Assembly: GCA_965153455.1 (NCBI GenBank)
Contig: OZ234495.1
Coordinates: forward strand, 25,726,875-25,790,874
Length of the DNA: 64,000 bases
Direction: 5' to 3'
From: Sphagnum compactum
Lineage: Eukaryota; Bryophyta; Sphagnopsida; Sphagnales
The notes under the pieces are model-generated. The model made no database searches and was not told where the DNA came from. It saw nothing but the letters and a program-made list of their open reading frames with translations. This document shows, in pieces, positions 59,373-64,000 of the stretch. The position numbers and the translations under genes are program-made. The stretch's first letter is position 1. Each line of letters starts with the position of its first letter.

Positions 59373-61930
59373 TTATTCTAGATCTGCCAAATTATATTTC
59401 CACTTGCCATTCCAACAATTTTCGTACAAACATTGTTCATTCAAATTTGACCTTTTCTTCACTAGCACCCACCATTGCACCCTCACCATTTTGAAATTTT
59501 CATTTTGATCATCCTTGACAACATCACTTTGTGTTCTTTGCAACCAAACAAGGACAAGGAAAGGATGATGAGGCTTCACAAGAACAAAATCTCCATTGTT
59601 GAAATTTCTAAACGGGGTGTATGCAGGAGTTGGCTTCAAGTTCTTGGGCCCACAATAAGGACAAATGACTGGATCTTCTGATTCAATAACCGGCGTTGTG
59701 GACGACAACTCAATTTTCGTAAAATTCAATTTCCAATTACTGCAAGGCCAAAATCCTTCCAAAAGAATGGATCCTTGAGTAGGCAAAAGTTTTGACAAAT
59801 GCAATAAAATATCCTTCTAATGATCCACATACAAACTCATCTTCATTGCATAAGTTGTGCTTTGTTCCATTCCTTGTTTCCAAAAATCACTACTACAAAA
59901 TGTGGGTGCAGTTCACTAGTCCCCATTCACTAGACCAGTTAATTAACTACTTCTTCATTGGTCCCCGTTCACTACAACCAATGAATTCACTCAAAATCCA
60001 GTGAAATCACTTGGCGTATAGGGACACCTTTTGTTGTAGTGAATCCATGTATCTAGATAGTCCAGCACTAATAAACTTTTCCCTCTCCACCGACCTCACT
60101 GCATCATGACACCAAATTGGGGGATATGGAACAGGATTAGGGACCATAATAGGTAGCTTTGGAGATCCATTGGCATTAGCTTTCCATAACTGAGATTGGA
60201 GGCGGCTCGATGGGACTCCAAACATTATTAGTTGGTGAAACTTTCTATTGCATCACAGACCAACCAAAGGAATCCATAAAAAATCTATAAAGATGCATAT
60301 CAGTATGCCCTACCAAGGTTTCTAAACCATCCTTTAAAACAACCAAGGACCTAGGTTTTAAAATCTAGATGTCTTGAATCAATTGTGGAATGAAAGGTCT
60401 TCTCCTGCGACACCATGAAAGCCTTCATCAAATCTGCCAAAATACAATTGTTTTGCTCTCTCAACTTTTTGGACAAATATTCAAAGCATCTATCAATGTT
60501 TTCATGTGTATGACCAACCACAAGGAATACCAGTTTAACCTCCTCAAACACTTCTTTCAATGTCAACAATGACATAAATGTTAACAAATGCCTATATTTA
60601 TTGTCTTTCAAACAATTATCCATTTGAAACAAAAAGAATTTTGGCAACAGTTTGGGGCCCACACGTTCACTTAGTGTCTTTAATTCACTTGTACAACAAG
60701 ATTTGCCTTGCAAAAGACATGTGAAGAGCACGTTTTGAGGAAGGTGCTTAAACAACATTTTGGACTCATAAGCTAAAGCTTTTTCCAAAGTTCAAAGAAG
60801 CCACAACAATGACCCAATTGTAAAATTGGGATCATTAGGCCACAACTCATTGGAATATTGCGTATATCTCTCATTGCCATGACCATGAGCTATCATACCC
60901 ATAATCGTAATGGGTAGCCCACAAATCATTTTGTTTGCCACCTACAATCTTAGGAGTACAATTTTTAAATGATCCATTGTGTCATGGATAACACATAGAA
61001 AGTCATCTTTGGACCACATAGACTCGGACCTCCAAATATGGTACAAGCTTTTGCACAACTCTTGATGCAAAAGGTGTTTTCTCAACTTTAATTCATATTC
61101 TCTTACATCACTGCTATTCCTTGCCAATTTCGATATTAAATCCTTTAGTGATTTTCACATAATACACTTTGTAAAAACAAAACTTTTTTTTCTTACATCC
61201 ACATTAAGATGATGTCTTGTCCTCAACCTGCTCATCATAAACTACGAAATACCTCAAATGTTTAACTCCTTGTTAATTTACGAAAATGTAATTCGAAAAA
61301 GTGATCAAATTACAAAACACATCACAATTTTTGATATTGAGAACTAAACCCAAAGAAATACCTCATATTCACATGTTCCTCTAATTTGTATACATTATCA
61401 TTTACTTCATCATTTTGCTTTCAAACGCTCTTCCACATATCAAGTAAGAGCCATCGAACATCTTATCTACCATTTTCAATTCCTTTCAATTGATGCGGCA
61501 TTGTGTCAACACTCAAGTTAATTAACGATTGAACATTTGATTCAACCTACTTGATTGGAGTTCGAAGTTTATGTAAGCCTTTGTTACCGTGAGGTAAAAA
61601 TCTACATCCTTTATTGGAATCTACTTTGTATAACATGTATTTTGATCGAGACAAACCAATAATTTTATACCATGTCCTTTCACATATATCAATTTCTTGA
61701 TTCGTGATAAACTTTCGCTACTTCATGTCTTTTCTCACATGCAACCTTCTTAGAATATCCATGCCATACACTTTGTGCTCTTCAAAGGACATACCCCAAA
61801 ACTTTTCTTTCAACGACATCTTCTTCTCACAAGGAAAGTGTTGATAACAATTTTGTGCGCAGCATAATGCAGAACTTACATTCCGAATATAATTTTGGGG
61901 TAACAACTTTTCAATCCTCGACACTGAGCA
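59373..61930 (-). mobile_element. degenerate DUF7869-domain element
   Basis: DUF7869 proteins form large transposon-like families in ferns, mosses and animals and carry a DDE-like core. Minus-strand order with stops and shifts between blocks: Cys block CAQNCYQHFPCEKKMSLKEK (about 61860); IHDTMDHLK (near 60965); MIAHGHGNERYTQYSNELWP then FTIGSLLWLL (60910-60790); FQMDNCLKDNKYRHLLTFMS (near 60610), FLVVGHTHENIDRCFEYLSK (near 60500), ADLMKAFMVSQE; then 60225-59373 with GFWP, CPYC, FVLVKPHHPFLVLVWLQRTQ and FKMVRVQWWVLVKK, a BAH-like C-terminal part. A 154-bp MITE interrupts it at 59888-60041. The candidate acidic residues lie in the DN, HTHENID and MDH motifs. Inactive. Confidence 0.75.
59888..60041. 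mobile_element. CACTA-like MITE, copy 2, nested in the DUF7869 remnant
   Basis: Ends are CACTACTACAAAATG (left) and CACTACAACAAAAGG (read inward from the right), flanked by the 3-bp duplication AAT (59885-59887 and 60042-60044). Taking out the element and one AAT rejoins one minus-strand reading frame across the site, so it inserted while the host frame was still open there. Length 154 bp, no coding capacity. Confidence 0.85.
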
Positions 61931-64000
61931 ATCAAAATGTCCAACAATTCACTTCTTCTTCTGAAAGTATATTGCTCCTTCCTTACTCCAATTTCTCCCT
62001 CCTCATCAACAGTTGGTATGTTGCATTCATTGTAAAATATGAGAAGTTGCCTCAAGGAATACCCATCCACAATGGTTTATGCCAACGACCACTTCCAAAT
62101 TGTCATAACTGTTGAAATATTATTTGGGCAATACAAAATACTCACTCCGACATGATCTTCACGAAGTTAATTATAAAGAATTTCCTCCCTTGGGTCACAA
62201 GCTATTACATGGCCATTGGCAATGAACAATCCAACATCATCCACAAGCTCACATTCTGCACCTAGCCAAGCAAACCTACCTTTTGATGAGATGTGGGAGT
62301 TCCTTCTTTTGTTTTCATTATCACCTCGTTCTTGCTCTTCTTCGCCATTTCCTTTTTCATTCATGCCTTCACTCATAAATAAATAAAAACTCTTCTCAAA
62401 GTGCCATCACTAGTGGCATCATCAAAAATATTACACATATATCCATCAACTTCTCTTTAGGAGTACCATCCATCGTGTTGTTAATTTCCTCATTAACGTC
62501 AAATCCCTCAGAACGTAAGGATGAAGAAATAGCCTGATCTCTATAAGACACTTTTCTTTTCTTTTCTTTTCTACCCTCCTATTGAATGCCTTCCTTCGGT
62601 AGAAATACAAGTCTTCTTCCAGCATGGAAATATCCTTCAAGTTTGCACACCAAAAACAATCATTTCCCACTGAAGATCCATAATATTATGTAGTTGGAGT
62701 TGGGCAAAAGAATCTTCATTGTTCAAACGCCTCAACCATGAATATGATGGTTACAATTATACAATTTTCCACTACATTAACACCATAGATCAAAACTAGT
62801 GATGGATCCTTGCACCCCTATCCTACTTCAATTTGAACCCTACCATCCTCGTTCAAATCCTAGATACAAACTGTGTCACCAACATGCATATTTGTAGTCA
62901 TATCTTCATGGTTTCAAAATATAATTTACATGCCAAACACCAAATGTTCACAATTTAATGGTTGAATATTACTACCTCAAAACGAAAAATTGCATAAAAA
63001 ATGATGAACCCCTCAACGCACAACCCATTCCACTAGGAAGAGATTTTTTTTCTATTTTATTGGATTTAACAAAAACTACAAACAATGGCAAAATAATGGT
63101 AGTACAATGAAAGAAGTTTAAATCATTACTAGAGAACATGACATGCATGCTCAAAATGCGACATGTTGATCAAAGGTTTGTTTGAAAATACTTTATTTTT
63201 GCCATGTATAGTTATCAACCATCTTGTTCATCTACCAACAGTCAAGAGGCAACACCTTCATGAATAAACCTTAACACTTATGTTGATAGTTCATAAGTAC
63301 TTAATGAACCTCTTATAGAATGTGTTGTAGGAGGCATAACAAACTTAAAAGCCACAATTAAATGAGAATACACAAATGCAGTTGGTGAATCCTCCAGGAA
63401 GTAATAAGACTTGCTACATGGGCATGATTTTTCATACCATAGCCTTCGAAGGACATTATCTCCATCAAACCATTCCTGTCCCCAAACATCTGTAAAATGT
63501 TCCTTGATTGTATGAACAGGCGTATCAACTAACACAATTCAAAAGGTCTCATCTCCAAATGTTTGGCACAACACTACTATGTTGTCACCCACAATGACGT
63601 CGTCTACCATTTCCTCCCCTCCGTTGCCATATTCCATGTCTACATCTGCATTAAACATAACATGTTTCACCTCAAGATGATTAATAGGTTTCAACCTAAT
63701 TAAAACCCATGGTTGGACATGGTTGGATTATTCAAATTCAAATGGTGTATTTCCATCATCACACTTAAGGCAGTGGCATGAAGGTCTCTGAACTCAATTA
63801 ATGTCAATAAATTCATTTTTGAAAATAAATAATTATTTGTTTTGTCAATGTGAAAACTGACCCAGGGCTAGGGTAATATCAAACTACGAGTGGGTTGTTA
63901 ATAGGTAGGTAGCAAAATAGTGTCAGCTAACCACCATCTACTTGTCATACAAAATAGTCACTTATTTTCCTACCAATCTAACTGTAAATAAAATTTATTT
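61931..64000. other. unassigned DNA upstream of the DUF7869 remnant
   Basis: Minus-strand frames here (61876-62070, 62167-62376, 62446-62670, 63278-63535) show non-random peptides such as LLIFYNECNIPTVDEEGEIG, then VGLFIANGHVIACDPREEI and EHFTDVWGQEWFDGDNVLRR. They may be the N-terminal part of the same element or a second decayed element gene. No family is recognised. Confidence 0.4.

Overview
The window reads as nuclear DNA of a land plant, most likely a fern or another seed-free vascular plant. The evidence is: plant-type tetraspanin, chloroplast GrpE, ALA-type flippase and CYP72-clan P450 genes with GT-AG introns at plant positions; a DYW-type PPR copy in the repetitive style I associate with ferns; DUF7869 and Harbinger element remnants; and long AT-rich intergenic DNA. 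The lineage call is an inference from protein style. No bacterial, organellar or viral gene set is present.

Layout. 1-17 kb: AT-rich, gene-free DNA with degenerate tandem repeats, a TIR element (6616-7411), old diverged duplications (9.5-12.5 kb) and a short non-autonomous Helitron (15463-15809). 17.2-18.7 kb: an intact two-exon tetraspanin gene (+). 19.6-21.4 kb: a convergent chloroplast GrpE gene (-) with two in-frame stops. 24.8-28.5 kb: a P4-ATPase (phospholipid flippase) copy (-) lacking its actuator domain and its C-terminal third, with one frameshift. 28.5-37 kb: repeats, a second copy of the TIR element, and Ty1/copia pol and gag remnants. 37.2-47.6 kb: a run of decayed gene copies: PPR-DYW, PITH-domain protein, EF-2 fragment, DCC/DUF393 thiol oxidoreductase and a CYP72-clan P450 without a heme-binding end. 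48.9-49.8 kb: an intact single-exon secreted PF04185-type phosphoesterase whose catalytic residues appear replaced. 50.6-64 kb: tandem arrays, a 527-bp hAT deletion derivative with a perfect 8-bp target duplication, a PIF/Harbinger element with two convergent genes, two copies of a CACTA-like MITE, a palindrome-bearing array and a degenerate DUF7869 element.

Only the tetraspanin and the phosphoesterase look intact. The other gene copies keep their introns but carry stops, frameshifts or lost exons. That fits non-processed duplicates decaying in a duplicated segment. There is no sign of a cooperating pathway. The points most worth following up are the apparently catalytically dead but intact phosphoesterase, the paired Gln-to-stop lesions in GrpE, the TATA-bearing 96-bp array, the hAT derivative and the recurrent CTGGTGGCCACCAG dyad.
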